NCBI GenBank assembly: GCA_030638665.1
Contig: DAOWEF010000079.1
Location: 1-9,163, forward strand
Direction: 5' to 3'
DNA length: 9,163 bases
DNA from: Dehalococcoidia bacterium
GTDB lineage: Bacteria > Chloroflexota > Dehalococcoidia > E44-bin15
Below the pieces are notes generated by a model. That model was not told where the DNA came from. It ran no database searches and saw only the letters and a list, made by a program, of their open reading frames with translations. The first letter of the stretch is position 1. Each line of letters begins with the position of its first letter. Below, piece by piece: positions 1 to 5,795 of the stretch. The translations under genes and the position numbers were made by a program.

Positions 1-704
1 CTCTTAGCGGTGCCGAACTCCCCTTGAGGGATCTCTACAATGCGGTCAACAAATATTCCTGGCGTCACCACGTGCTCAGGGTCGATCTCCCCGACCTCCA
101 CTATTTTATCCACCTCAACGATGGTGACCTTGGCTGCCATCGCCATAACCGGTTGGTCCGCCCTGAAAGTCCCCAGGTAGACCAAATTACCCAGCTTATC
201 TGCCTTATGAGCCATGATGAAGGCGTAGTCTGGCCTTATAGGCTTTTCGAAGATATACTCCTTGCCATCGATAACCCTCTTCTCCTTCCCTTCCTCCAGA
301 ATGGTTCCTACACCAACAGGGTTATAGATCCCACCGAGGCCGGCGGCAACGGCGTAGAGCCTCGAAGCCAGGGTGCCGTGGCTGGTTAGCTCTATCTCCA
401 GCCCCCTTTCCACGTATTCTTTTACAAAGGCCCCGGCACCCAATTGCGGTATGCCTACTACAGCAGTTATCAGTTTCTTTAGTTGGGGAAGCAGGGCTGA
501 GGGCAGGATAGCATCCTCAGGGCTGAAGATCGTGGGTATGAAGTTGTGAGTGATAAGAATAAGGCCCTCTAAGCCCTTCCTCTTAATGGCAGCGATTAGG
601 TTCTGAGCAGTGCCTGGGACCCCCCAAGATTCTATGGCGATGGAAGCGCCGTCGGGTATATCCGCTACCACCTCATCGAAACTTGCAAATACCTTGTTCT
701 TCAT
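1..704 (-). CDS. CoA-transferase family I, alpha subunit (3-oxoacid/acetate CoA-transferase A-like), 3' end cut by window
   Basis: Translating the minus strand from the ATG at 702-704 gives an open frame of 234 codons running off the left edge. It begins MKNKVFASFDEVVADIPDG. It aligns by eye with AtoD/ScoA-type alpha subunits. Recognisable blocks are the GTLASRL block, the NPVGVGT block, the RPDYAFIMAHKADKLGNLVY block, and near the end AAKVTIVEV and TPGIFVDRIVEIP. The family moves CoA between an acyl-CoA and a free carboxylic acid in the cytoplasm. The catalytic glutamate sits in the beta subunit, which should lie just beyond the left edge. The Gly-Gly-Phe of the usual N-terminal family signature is replaced by Glu-Ser-Trp (residues 25-27), so the exact substrate is uncertain. 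The start is preceded by a weak GGTGAT. A promoter lies upstream at 783-811. Family members are about 215-240 aa, so little is missing. Confidence 0.88.
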   Translation of the reverse strand, partial: MKNKVFASFDEVVADIPDGASIAIESWGVPGTAQNLIAAIKRKGLEGLILITHNFIPTIFSPEDAILPSALLPQLKKLITAVVGIPQLGAGAFVKEYVERGLEIELTSHGTLASRLYAVAAGLGGIYNPVGVGTILEEGKEKRVIDGKEYIFEKPIRPDYAFIMAHKADKLGNLVYLGTFRADQPVMAMAAKVTIVEVDKIVEVGEIDPEHVVTPGIFVDRIVEIPQGEFGTAK

Positions 705-782
705 GCCTATCACCACTTAAGGATTTCAGTCCTGTTGTAGCTCCACCATGACGCATGATGATAAAAAAACAATTCTGTTGCC

Positions 783-811
783 ATTATATTTCTGGGGTTG
801 GCCTTTGTCTA
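783..811 (-). promoter_or_regulatory. Putative sigma70-type promoter for the CoA-transferase gene
   Basis: On the minus strand TAGACA (806-811) and a perfect TATAAT (783-788) are separated by 17 bases. Transcription would start near 776, giving a leader of about 70 bases before the ATG at 704. The element lies in the 163-base gap between the end of the ABC ATPase gene and the CoA-transferase. This suggests the CoA-transferase is not solely dependent on the riboswitch-controlled transcript. It is a pattern match only. Confidence 0.5.
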
Positions 812-867
812 GCCTTTACATTAGTGAGCCAGCGCCCCGTTGCCACTGCGGGAATCCCCAGCCGGCC

Positions 868-1656
868 TCATTTAAGCGGCGACTGCCTGGGGATGACGAC
901 TACATGGGGGGACTTGGTTAAGGGGTGCTGTGTTACCTGGACCGAGGCGGCGAAGACCTCTTCAATGGTTTCAGCGGTGAGCAATTTTTCGGGGGTGCCA
1001 TCAGCGAAGATGCGCCCCTCTTTAAGGAGAAGAAGCCTGTCGAAGTAAAGGGCAGCCAGGTTAAGGTCATGCATCGCACCAATGACCGTGACCCCCTGTT
1101 CTCGGTTGAGGCTTTTCACCAGATCGAGGATCTCCACCTGATGGTTGATGTCCAGGTGCGCTGTGGGCTCGTCCAGGAGGAGTATCTTGGGCTCCTGAGC
1201 GAGGGCCATGGCGAGGATCGCCTTTTGACGCTCCCCGCCGCTGAGTTCATTGAAGAAACGCTCCTTTAGCGCTGCGATGCCAATGCGCTCTATGGCTTGC
1301 TGTACCACGCGATGATCCTGCTCCCCCTCATCTGAGAAGACGCTGAGGAAGGGGGTCCTTCCTAAGAGCACAACCTCCCTAAGGGTGAAAGCAAAGGGCA
1401 TACTGAACTGCTGGGGTACCACAGCGACGCGTTGTGCCACCTGCCTCCGTTTCATTCTGCTTAGTATTGAGCCGTCTAAATGGATATCCCCAACTGTTGG
1501 TCGCAGCACGCCGCTCAAAAGCTTGATCAGGGTGGTCTTCCCCGAGCCATTGGGCCCCAGGAGAGCTACCATCTCACCCTCCTGGACCAATAGGTCGATG
1601 TGGTGTAACACAGGGGTGTCACCATAGGAAAAAGACACCTGCTTAAGTTTGATCAT
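868..1656 (-). CDS. btuD: Cobalamin ABC importer ATPase (BtuD/FecE type)
   Basis: This 262-aa cytoplasmic ATPase powers import through the adjacent permease. All nucleotide-binding motifs are visible: Walker A GPNGSGKT (34-41), Q-loop VVPQQF (around 79-84), signature LSGGERQ (138-144), Walker B ILLLDEP (158-164), D-loop AHLD (166-169) and switch His196 in AMHDLN. The length is normal for the FecE/BtuD/HmuV group. The ATG overlaps the permease stop by one base (TAATG), which indicates translational coupling. Sequence alone cannot separate cobalamin from iron-siderophore importers. The cobalamin riboswitch in the operon leader is what points to corrinoid uptake, and the symbol rests on that. 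Confidence 0.9.
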   Translation of the reverse strand: MIKLKQVSFSYGDTPVLHHIDLLVQEGEMVALLGPNGSGKTTLIKLLSGVLRPTVGDIHLDGSILSRMKRRQVAQRVAVVPQQFSMPFAFTLREVVLLGRTPFLSVFSDEGEQDHRVVQQAIERIGIAALKERFFNELSGGERQKAILAMALAQEPKILLLDEPTAHLDINHQVEILDLVKSLNREQGVTVIGAMHDLNLAALYFDRLLLLKEGRIFADGTPEKLLTAETIEEVFAASVQVTQHPLTKSPHVVVIPRQSPLK

Positions 1657-2768
1657 TAAAAGGCGTACTCCCTTCTGGTGTGTCTCAAGAGGTAGATGAA
1701 GAATGGGGCACCGATGATGGCGGTAATAATCCCGATTGGTATCTCACTGGGGGCAAGCACGGTACGGGCGAACAGGTCGGCGAGGACGATGAAGGCAGCG
1801 CCAGAAAGCGCTGCTGCGGGCAATAGGAGGCGATGGTCAGGCCCCAGCACCAGCCTCACCGCGTGGGGAACCACCAGACCAACAAAGCCTATAAGCCCGC
1901 TAATGGACACAGCCGCTGCTGTTAGCAAAGAGCCCAGGGCAAGGACGATGATCTTGTCCCGCTCCACATCGATTCCCAGGTATGCCGCGCCCTCCTCCCC
2001 TAAGGAGAGGGCATTAAGGCGAAAGGCGAGGAAGCGAGCAGCCACAATCGCCCCAATGATAAGTGGGGCGATGATGATGATTTGGTTCCAACCGCTTACT
2101 GAGATACTCCCCATGAGGAAAGAGTAGACGTTCTGCAGAAGCCCGGTTCTGCTGCTCAGGGTCACCATGAGGAAGACAATAGCTGCTAACATCGCGCTTA
2201 CGGCAAATCCGGCCAGGAGCATGCTCACAATGGGTGTCTTGCCCCCCACTCTGGCAAGGTTATAGACCAGGAGGACAGCACCCAGCGCCCCGAAAAAGGC
2301 GGCAATGGGCACCAGCCCAAAGCTGAGGAAGGCAACGCTTACCGGGAGCATCATGGCAATGGTGGCGCCAAAGGCGGCGCCTGCCGAGGTGCCTATAATG
2401 TAGGGGTCCGCCATGGGATTTCGCAGCATCCCCTGGAACAGCACCCCCGCTGATGCCAGCGCGGCACCCACCAATGACCCGGCAATGACTCGGGGTAGCC
2501 GGATCAGAAATAGGATGGTCTCATCGCTTGACTGCCAGGTAGCGGTGAAATGGAAGAGCCCCGTCTTATTTAGCGTCATCTTTATTATATCTAGTGGGGA
2601 TATGGGCACCGCACCCAGGGAAACGGCGATGAGTAGGCAGAAAAGCAGGAACGCTCCCAATGCCAGCAGGATTAAAAGCCGGCGATTTTGCTTTAGTCTG
2701 GTGAACAATTTTAATAACCCTAAGCGCCTATTTGTTAAACCAGCGTTACGGGTAATACGAACCAGCAA
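1656..2768 (-). CDS. btuC: Cobalamin ABC importer permease (BtuC/FecCD family)
   Basis: This 370-aa polytopic inner-membrane protein belongs to the FecCD family, which forms the homodimeric channel of type II importers. Family blocks include the first membrane helix after a basic tail, IRLPRVIAGSLVGAALASAG, the GMLRNPMADPYIIG region, the GEEGAAYLGIDVERDK coupling segment that contacts the ATPase, and SGLIGFVGLVVPHAVRL. The C-terminal end is a helix of the IIGAPFFIYLL type. The chosen start is TTG at 2766-2768, 23 bases after the btuF stop, and no clear ribosome binding site precedes it. A second in-frame TTG at codon 21 is possible and would trim only the basic tail. The gene lies between btuF and btuD in one transcription unit and overlaps btuD by one base. 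Confidence 0.9.
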   Translation of the reverse strand: MLVRITRNAGLTNRRLGLLKLFTRLKQNRRLLILLALGAFLLFCLLIAVSLGAVPISPLDIIKMTLNKTGLFHFTATWQSSDETILFLIRLPRVIAGSLVGAALASAGVLFQGMLRNPMADPYIIGTSAGAAFGATIAMMLPVSVAFLSFGLVPIAAFFGALGAVLLVYNLARVGGKTPIVSMLLAGFAVSAMLAAIVFLMVTLSSRTGLLQNVYSFLMGSISVSGWNQIIIIAPLIIGAIVAARFLAFRLNALSLGEEGAAYLGIDVERDKIIVLALGSLLTAAAVSISGLIGFVGLVVPHAVRLVLGPDHRLLLPAAALSGAAFIVLADLFARTVLAPSEIPIGIITAIIGAPFFIYLLRHTRREYAF

Positions 2769-2791
2769 CGCAGAATGTAATAGCGCGCAAG

Positions 2792-3751
2792 CTAGCCCTC
2801 AAAGAGCTCGGGGTGGATCAATCCTGCCAAGAGCTCCAGCCCGTCAGCGATGCGCGGACCGGGGCGGACCAGCGGAGTATCATCGATAGCAAAGACCTTT
2901 CCGTTCTTCACTGCGTCTATGTCTTGCCAAGCAGGGTGGCTGGTTACATCCTCGGCGGAGATGCCCCAAAGAGCACCACCAAGCACGATGATGTCGGGGT
3001 TAGCATTGACCAACACCTCGAGGCTGAAGGTGGTCCAGCCATCAACCTCTCCCGCAATATTCTCACCTCCCGCTAGGGTGATGAACGCATCGATGAATGT
3101 GCCATTGCCCGCAGTCCACGGTACAGTGGGGTCGCTGACATCGGCACCGTAAAAGATGCTTGGTGTTAGGGCATTGGCAACTGTGGCTACGATTTCGCTG
3201 ATTTGCTCCTCCAGATCGGCGTTGAGCGCCGCAGCCTCTGCCTCCTTGCCGGTAACTTCGCCCACCAGCTCAATATCATGGAAAATGCCATCGATGTCCT
3301 TCGCATCGAGGACGACCGCTGCTATTCCATATCCCTCAAGGTCATTGACGTAGTAGGGGACTGTCGCACCGATAGCGAAAGCTACATCAGGCTGCAAATC
3401 TACAATGGTCTCCAGATTGAATCCGGGGAAGGGAGCGCCGACTCGTTGTATTTCACCTATCTCTATTTTATCCAAAAGTTCTTCTGGATAGTCGCAGTAA
3501 TCGGTTATCCCCACCACTTTATCCCCCAGACCGAGGGCAAATAGGATCTCGGTGATGCTCGGTGCCAGCGATACGATCCGCTCTGGGGTCTCCGCTATAT
3601 TCACCGTCCTTCCGTGGTCATCGGTTATCTCCAGCGGCCACGTTGTAGTTAAAGCCCCTGATGTAGTGGAAGGTGCGACTACTGGGACAAGCACACCGGC
3701 TAAAATCAGCGCAATGCCTAATGCAATCAAGCTCAAAGCTAACTTTTTCAT
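2792..3751 (-). CDS. btuF: Cobalamin ABC importer substrate-binding protein (BtuF type)
   Basis: This 319-aa extracytoplasmic helical-backbone binding protein delivers the corrinoid to the permease. Residues 1-27 are a Lys-Lys start plus a long hydrophobic stretch, so it is exported. I see no lipobox cysteine, so membrane retention would be by an uncleaved anchor, or else it is released. The mature part has the class III binding protein layout: ITDDHGRTVNIAETPERIVSLAPS, then EILFALGLGDKVVGITDYCDYP, the METI-like LETIVDLQPDVAFA block, and a C-terminal HPAWQDIDAVKNGKVFAID block. The ATG is preceded by a strong AAAGGAGG at the right spacing. It is the first gene of the riboswitch operon. Confidence 0.9.
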   Translation of the reverse strand: MKKLALSLIALGIALILAGVLVPVVAPSTTSGALTTTWPLEITDDHGRTVNIAETPERIVSLAPSITEILFALGLGDKVVGITDYCDYPEELLDKIEIGEIQRVGAPFPGFNLETIVDLQPDVAFAIGATVPYYVNDLEGYGIAAVVLDAKDIDGIFHDIELVGEVTGKEAEAAALNADLEEQISEIVATVANALTPSIFYGADVSDPTVPWTAGNGTFIDAFITLAGGENIAGEVDGWTTFSLEVLVNANPDIIVLGGALWGISAEDVTSHPAWQDIDAVKNGKVFAIDDTPLVRPGPRIADGLELLAGLIHPELFEG

Positions 3752-3776
3752 TAAAAACCTCCTTTGAATGGCAGAG

Positions 3777-3812
3777 CAATAAAAATCCCCTCGCTCTGCA
3801 GAACGAGGGGAT
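3777..3812 (-). terminator. Intrinsic terminator in the riboswitch leader
   Basis: Read on the minus strand, arms at 3804-3812 and 3785-3793 pair perfectly over nine bases (AUCCCCUCG with CGAGGGGAU). The pairing can extend into the loop through a G-U pair. The U-rich run UUUUUAUU follows directly (3784-3777). The hairpin ends about 13 bases before the btuF ribosome binding site, so forming it would stop transcription before the operon. This is the expected off-state of a transcriptionally acting cobalamin riboswitch. Confidence 0.88.
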
Positions 3813-3867
3813 CCTCAAGCTACGTAAGCATGTTTCCCACCCCCTTTTCTCCGCGGAGGCTCCAGGA

Positions 3868-3992
3868 AATCCAGGGGCAGGCGTTCTGACTTCCCCGAAA
3901 TTATTCAGGGTCACAGTAGGCGGTGCTGTGCCGGCTTCTCACCGGCTTGCCTTCCCTTTGAGCCCTCGCTCGCGCTTGGGCACCCCTGGGTC
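3868..3992 (-). ncRNA. Cobalamin riboswitch aptamer
   Basis: The minus strand carries the conserved core of the cobalamin element. It has the AAAGGGAAGGCAAGCCGGUG entry and a CCGGU/GCCGG hairpin. Next is the B12-box region at 3911-3946, ending CACAGCACCGCCUACUGUGA, then GGGGAAGUCAGAACGCCUGCC at the 3' side. A closing P1-like stem pairs CCAGGGG (3983-3989) with CCCCUGG (3871-3877). It lies in the 361-base gap ahead of btuF and just downstream of a promoter. Known members bind adenosyl- or other cobalamins and repress uptake genes when the ligand is abundant. Exact ends are estimated. Confidence 0.93.
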
Positions 3993-4010
3993 CTATATTG
4001 AGTTTTACAA

Positions 4011-4039
4011 AATATATCACACCCTGGGGAAAAGTTCAA
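4011..4039 (-). promoter_or_regulatory. Sigma70-type promoter of the btuFCD riboswitch operon
   Basis: On the minus strand TTGAAC (4034-4039) and TATATT (4011-4016) are separated by exactly 17 bases. Transcription would begin near 4004, a few bases before the P1 stem of the riboswitch, which is where it should be. Confidence 0.72.
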
Positions 4040-4051
4040 TATTAATCTGCC

Positions 4052-4080
4052 TTGACACCACCCGCACACTTGGTTATCAT
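4052..4080 (+). promoter_or_regulatory. Sigma70-type promoter of the enoyl-CoA hydratase 1 operon
   Basis: On the plus strand a perfect TTGACA (4052-4057) and TATCAT (4075-4080) are 17 bases apart. Transcription would start near 4087, leaving a leader of about 26 bases with GGAGGT at 4102-4107. It diverges from the btu promoter, with the two -35 boxes only 12 bases apart. Confidence 0.72.
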
Positions 4081-4112
4081 CGGTAGGCGCCTTCCTATTT
4101 CGGAGGTCTACC

Positions 4113-4856
4113 ATGCAATATAAGACGATTATCCATGAGAATAAGGGGCAGGTTTGCTATATCACCCTCAATCGCCCTAAGGTGGGAAACGCGATAAATG
4201 CCCAGATGAGCAGGGAACTAGCCGATGTCTGCCGGACGATCAATCAGGATGAAGAGATTATGGTGGTGATCTTCAAAGGCGCGGGAGGCGCTTTTTCCTC
4301 AGGCAGTGAGCCCCAAGAATGGGAGGCGGGATGCGATGCCTCTCGAGCGATCGACAGCATGGAGCGTGTGACCATAGCTGCCATAGATGGTGCTGCTATC
4401 GGCGAAGGGTTGGAGTTGGCACTCGCCTGCGATATAAGGATCGCCTCAAAGAGGGCAAGCTTTTGCCTCCCCCACACCGCATACGGTCTGATCCCCGGTG
4501 GCGGCGGGACGCAAAGGCTGCCTCGCCTGGTGGGCAAGGGAAAGGCCCTGGAGATGATCCTCACTGCCGAACCTATCGATGCTGATGAGGCCTATCGCAT
4601 CGGTTTGGTGAGTAAGGTGGTCTCCGCTGGAGAGCTTCTTTCAGAGGTGAAGGAGTGGGCAAAGAGGATAATTACCTGTGGCCCCATCGCCTTGAGATAT
4701 GCTAAGGAGGCGGTAAATAAGGGGCTAGATTTCACCTTAGAGCAGGGATTGCGGCTGGAGGCCGACCTCTATTTCCTAATTCAAACCACCGAGGACAGAA
4801 TGGAAGGGATCAGGGCTTTTAGGGAGAAGAGGCTACCACAGTTTAAGGGGGAATGA
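4113..4856 (+). CDS. Enoyl-CoA hydratase/isomerase family (crotonase fold) protein 1
   Basis: This 247-aa cytoplasmic crotonase-fold protein belongs to a family that commonly adds water to 2-enoyl-CoA or isomerises double bonds in acyl-CoAs. Visible blocks are YITLNRP (16-22), the first oxyanion-hole region KGAGGAFSSG (55-64), the second region GAAIGEGLELALACD (93-107), GLIPGGGGTQRLPRLVGKG, and the C-terminal AFREKRLPQFKGE. Glu101 matches the first catalytic Glu of the rat mitochondrial enzyme (Glu144). The position of the second (Glu164) is His121. The loop between the two oxyanion regions is also shorter than in hydratase 2. It may therefore be another crotonase-superfamily activity rather than a hydratase. 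GGAGGT sits five bases before the ATG. It is the first gene of its transcript and shares many blocks with the hydratase at 5796. Confidence 0.88.
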   Translation: MQYKTIIHENKGQVCYITLNRPKVGNAINAQMSRELADVCRTINQDEEIMVVIFKGAGGAFSSGSEPQEWEAGCDASRAIDSMERVTIAAIDGAAIGEGLELALACDIRIASKRASFCLPHTAYGLIPGGGGTQRLPRLVGKGKALEMILTAEPIDADEAYRIGLVSKVVSAGELLSEVKEWAKRIITCGPIALRYAKEAVNKGLDFTLEQGLRLEADLYFLIQTTEDRMEGIRAFREKRLPQFKGE

Positions 4857-4859
4857 AAG

Positions 4860-5363
4860 ATTAAGCTGAAGCTGGACCTTCATACCCATTGTTGTGAGGC
4901 TACCCTCTTTAGAGCGCCCTCCGAGGAAATTGTCGCTCGGATAATAGCCCAGATAAAGGCCAGGGGACTGGATGGCATCGCCATCACCGAGCATTGGGAC
5001 AAGGAATATGGGTTCAAGGTAAAGGAGATTGTAACGCGGTCCTTTAATAACGAGGTGCTCATCATCCCTGGCCGGGAGATCGATATAAAAGGGCGTCAGG
5101 AGGTGGAGCTTTATCTGCCCAATGGCTCTACTTTCCGCTTTCTCGCCCACCCCGGCTTTCCCATGAATTCCTATGTCATTGAGAATATTCAGGGCATTGA
5201 GATGGAGAATGCACTTCACTACATCGATAAGGAGAAGGTAAGAGCGCTGGCTGAGGAACACGGCCTGCTTCTATTAAGCAACAGCGATGCCCACTCCATA
5301 GACTGGATTGGTCGCTACTACAACGAGATCGACCTCGACGACCTCATCGCCCGCGCCACGTAA
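4860..5363 (+). CDS. PHP-domain metal-dependent phosphoesterase-like protein, start codon uncertain
   Basis: The frame encodes about 167 residues with a complete set of PHP motifs. These are LDLHTH (5-10), GLDGIAITEH (37-46), IIPGREID (68-75), FLAHPG (94-99) and SNSDAH (140-145), carrying the usual metal-binding His, Glu and Asp. PHP proteins hydrolyse phosphoesters or act as nucleases; the substrate here is unknown. No ATG, GTG or TTG starts this frame before the first motif. An ATG at 4853 overlaps the hydratase stop (ATGA) but is one base out of register and reaches TAA at once; without the G at 4859 it would read Met-Lys-Ile-Lys-Leu into the domain. As the sequence stands, the ATT at 4860, eight bases after AAGGGGG, is the only sensible start. 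A GTG at 5055 would lose the first two motifs. Confidence 0.75.
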   Translation: MKLKLDLHTHCCEATLFRAPSEEIVARIIAQIKARGLDGIAITEHWDKEYGFKVKEIVTRSFNNEVLIIPGREIDIKGRQEVELYLPNGSTFRFLAHPGFPMNSYVIENIQGIEMENALHYIDKEKVRALAEEHGLLLLSNSDAHSIDWIGRYYNEIDLDDLIARAT

Positions 5364-5372
5364 TGCTATAAT
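5364..5372 (+). promoter_or_regulatory. Extended -10 promoter element ahead of the 100-aa gene
   Basis: TGC followed by a perfect TATAAT (5367-5372) begins just after the stop of the PHP gene and 37 bases before the next start codon. No good -35 hexamer is present at 16-18 bases, which extended -10 promoters can tolerate. Transcription would begin near 5379. Confidence 0.45.
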
Positions 5373-5408
5373 AGTGCACCAAAACAAGAAAGAAAGGGGG
5401 TGATAAAG

Positions 5409-5711
5409 GTGCTGTTTTTGGAGACTCACACCTGGCCTATGGAGAAGTCAGTCGATGTTGGGAAGGCATTCGTGAAATCTGTGCAAACCCTACCGCCGTA
5501 CATAAAGATGATAGGGCCCTTCATCAGCTTCGGTGGCGACGGCGTAAAGGCATGCACCATCCATGATGTGGAGAAAGGACACGAAGAGGAAGGATTCCTG
5601 TTCATCTCGAAAATGCTGGCTGAGTTCTCTAACATCGGCGGACAGAAATTCACATTAGAGCCGGTGCTAACCGGGGCAGATGCATTACCGTTAGTGGGAC
5701 TGTCTTTATAA
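5409..5711 (+). CDS. Conserved-looking 100-aa protein of unknown function
   Basis: I do not recognise this family with confidence. The 100-aa product is soluble, with no signal peptide or membrane segment. It starts MLFLETHTWPMEKSVDVGKA and contains LPPYIKMIGP, then a glycine-rich FGGDGVK turn, an acidic KGHEEEGF segment and a C-terminal FTLEPVLTGADALPLVGL. The pattern of short beta strands and two helices would suit a small ferredoxin-like alpha/beta fold, but that is inference. The start at GTG 5409 is preferred over the in-frame GTG at 5400 because AGGGGGTGAT (5394-5403) nearly equals the perfect ribosome binding sequence and is correctly spaced from 5409. It has its own -10 element and is followed by a likely terminator, so it may be a single-gene unit. 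Confidence 0.7.
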   Translation: MLFLETHTWPMEKSVDVGKAFVKSVQTLPPYIKMIGPFISFGGDGVKACTIHDVEKGHEEEGFLFISKMLAEFSNIGGQKFTLEPVLTGADALPLVGLSL

Positions 5712-5740
5712 GATGCCTTAAAAAAGGCTGCTCAAACTGT

Positions 5741-5770
5741 GGGGGCCGCCCATAGGCCCCTGATGTTTTC
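5741..5770 (+). terminator. Probable intrinsic terminator after the 100-aa gene
   Basis: GGGGCC (5742-5747) pairs with GGCCCC (5755-5760) around a seven-base loop. The following run TGATGTTTTC is only moderately T-rich, so strength is doubtful. It sits 30 bases after the stop codon. A smaller hairpin, GCCTT/AAGGC (5715-5728), precedes it. Confidence 0.42.
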
Positions 5771-5780
5771 ATGAGGATTG

Positions 5781-5789
5781 TGGTAAAAT
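5781..5789 (+). promoter_or_regulatory. Possible extended -10 just ahead of hydratase 2
   Basis: TGG followed by TAAAAT (5784-5789) forms an extended -10 pattern seven bases before the GTG start. No convincing -35 is seen. If used, transcription would begin at or next to the start codon, giving a leaderless message. This agrees with the lack of a clear ribosome binding site here. Confidence 0.3.
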
Positions 5790-5795
5790 AACGGC

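Noticed and set aside
24..389. Plus-strand 121-aa open frame at the left edge
   Set aside because: It is antisense to the clearly recognisable CoA-transferase and shows no family features.
856..892. Hairpin CCCCAG/CTGGGG spanning the btuD stop as a terminator
   Set aside because: The stem is interrupted by an internal loop and no T-run follows on the minus strand, so it is not a convincing intrinsic terminator.
5055..5363. PHP gene starting at GTG 5055
   Set aside because: This would omit the LHTH and ITEH metal-binding motifs that are encoded in the same open frame upstream.
5400..5402. GTG 5400 as start of the 100-aa gene
   Set aside because: It lies inside the near-perfect ribosome binding sequence that is correctly spaced for GTG 5409.
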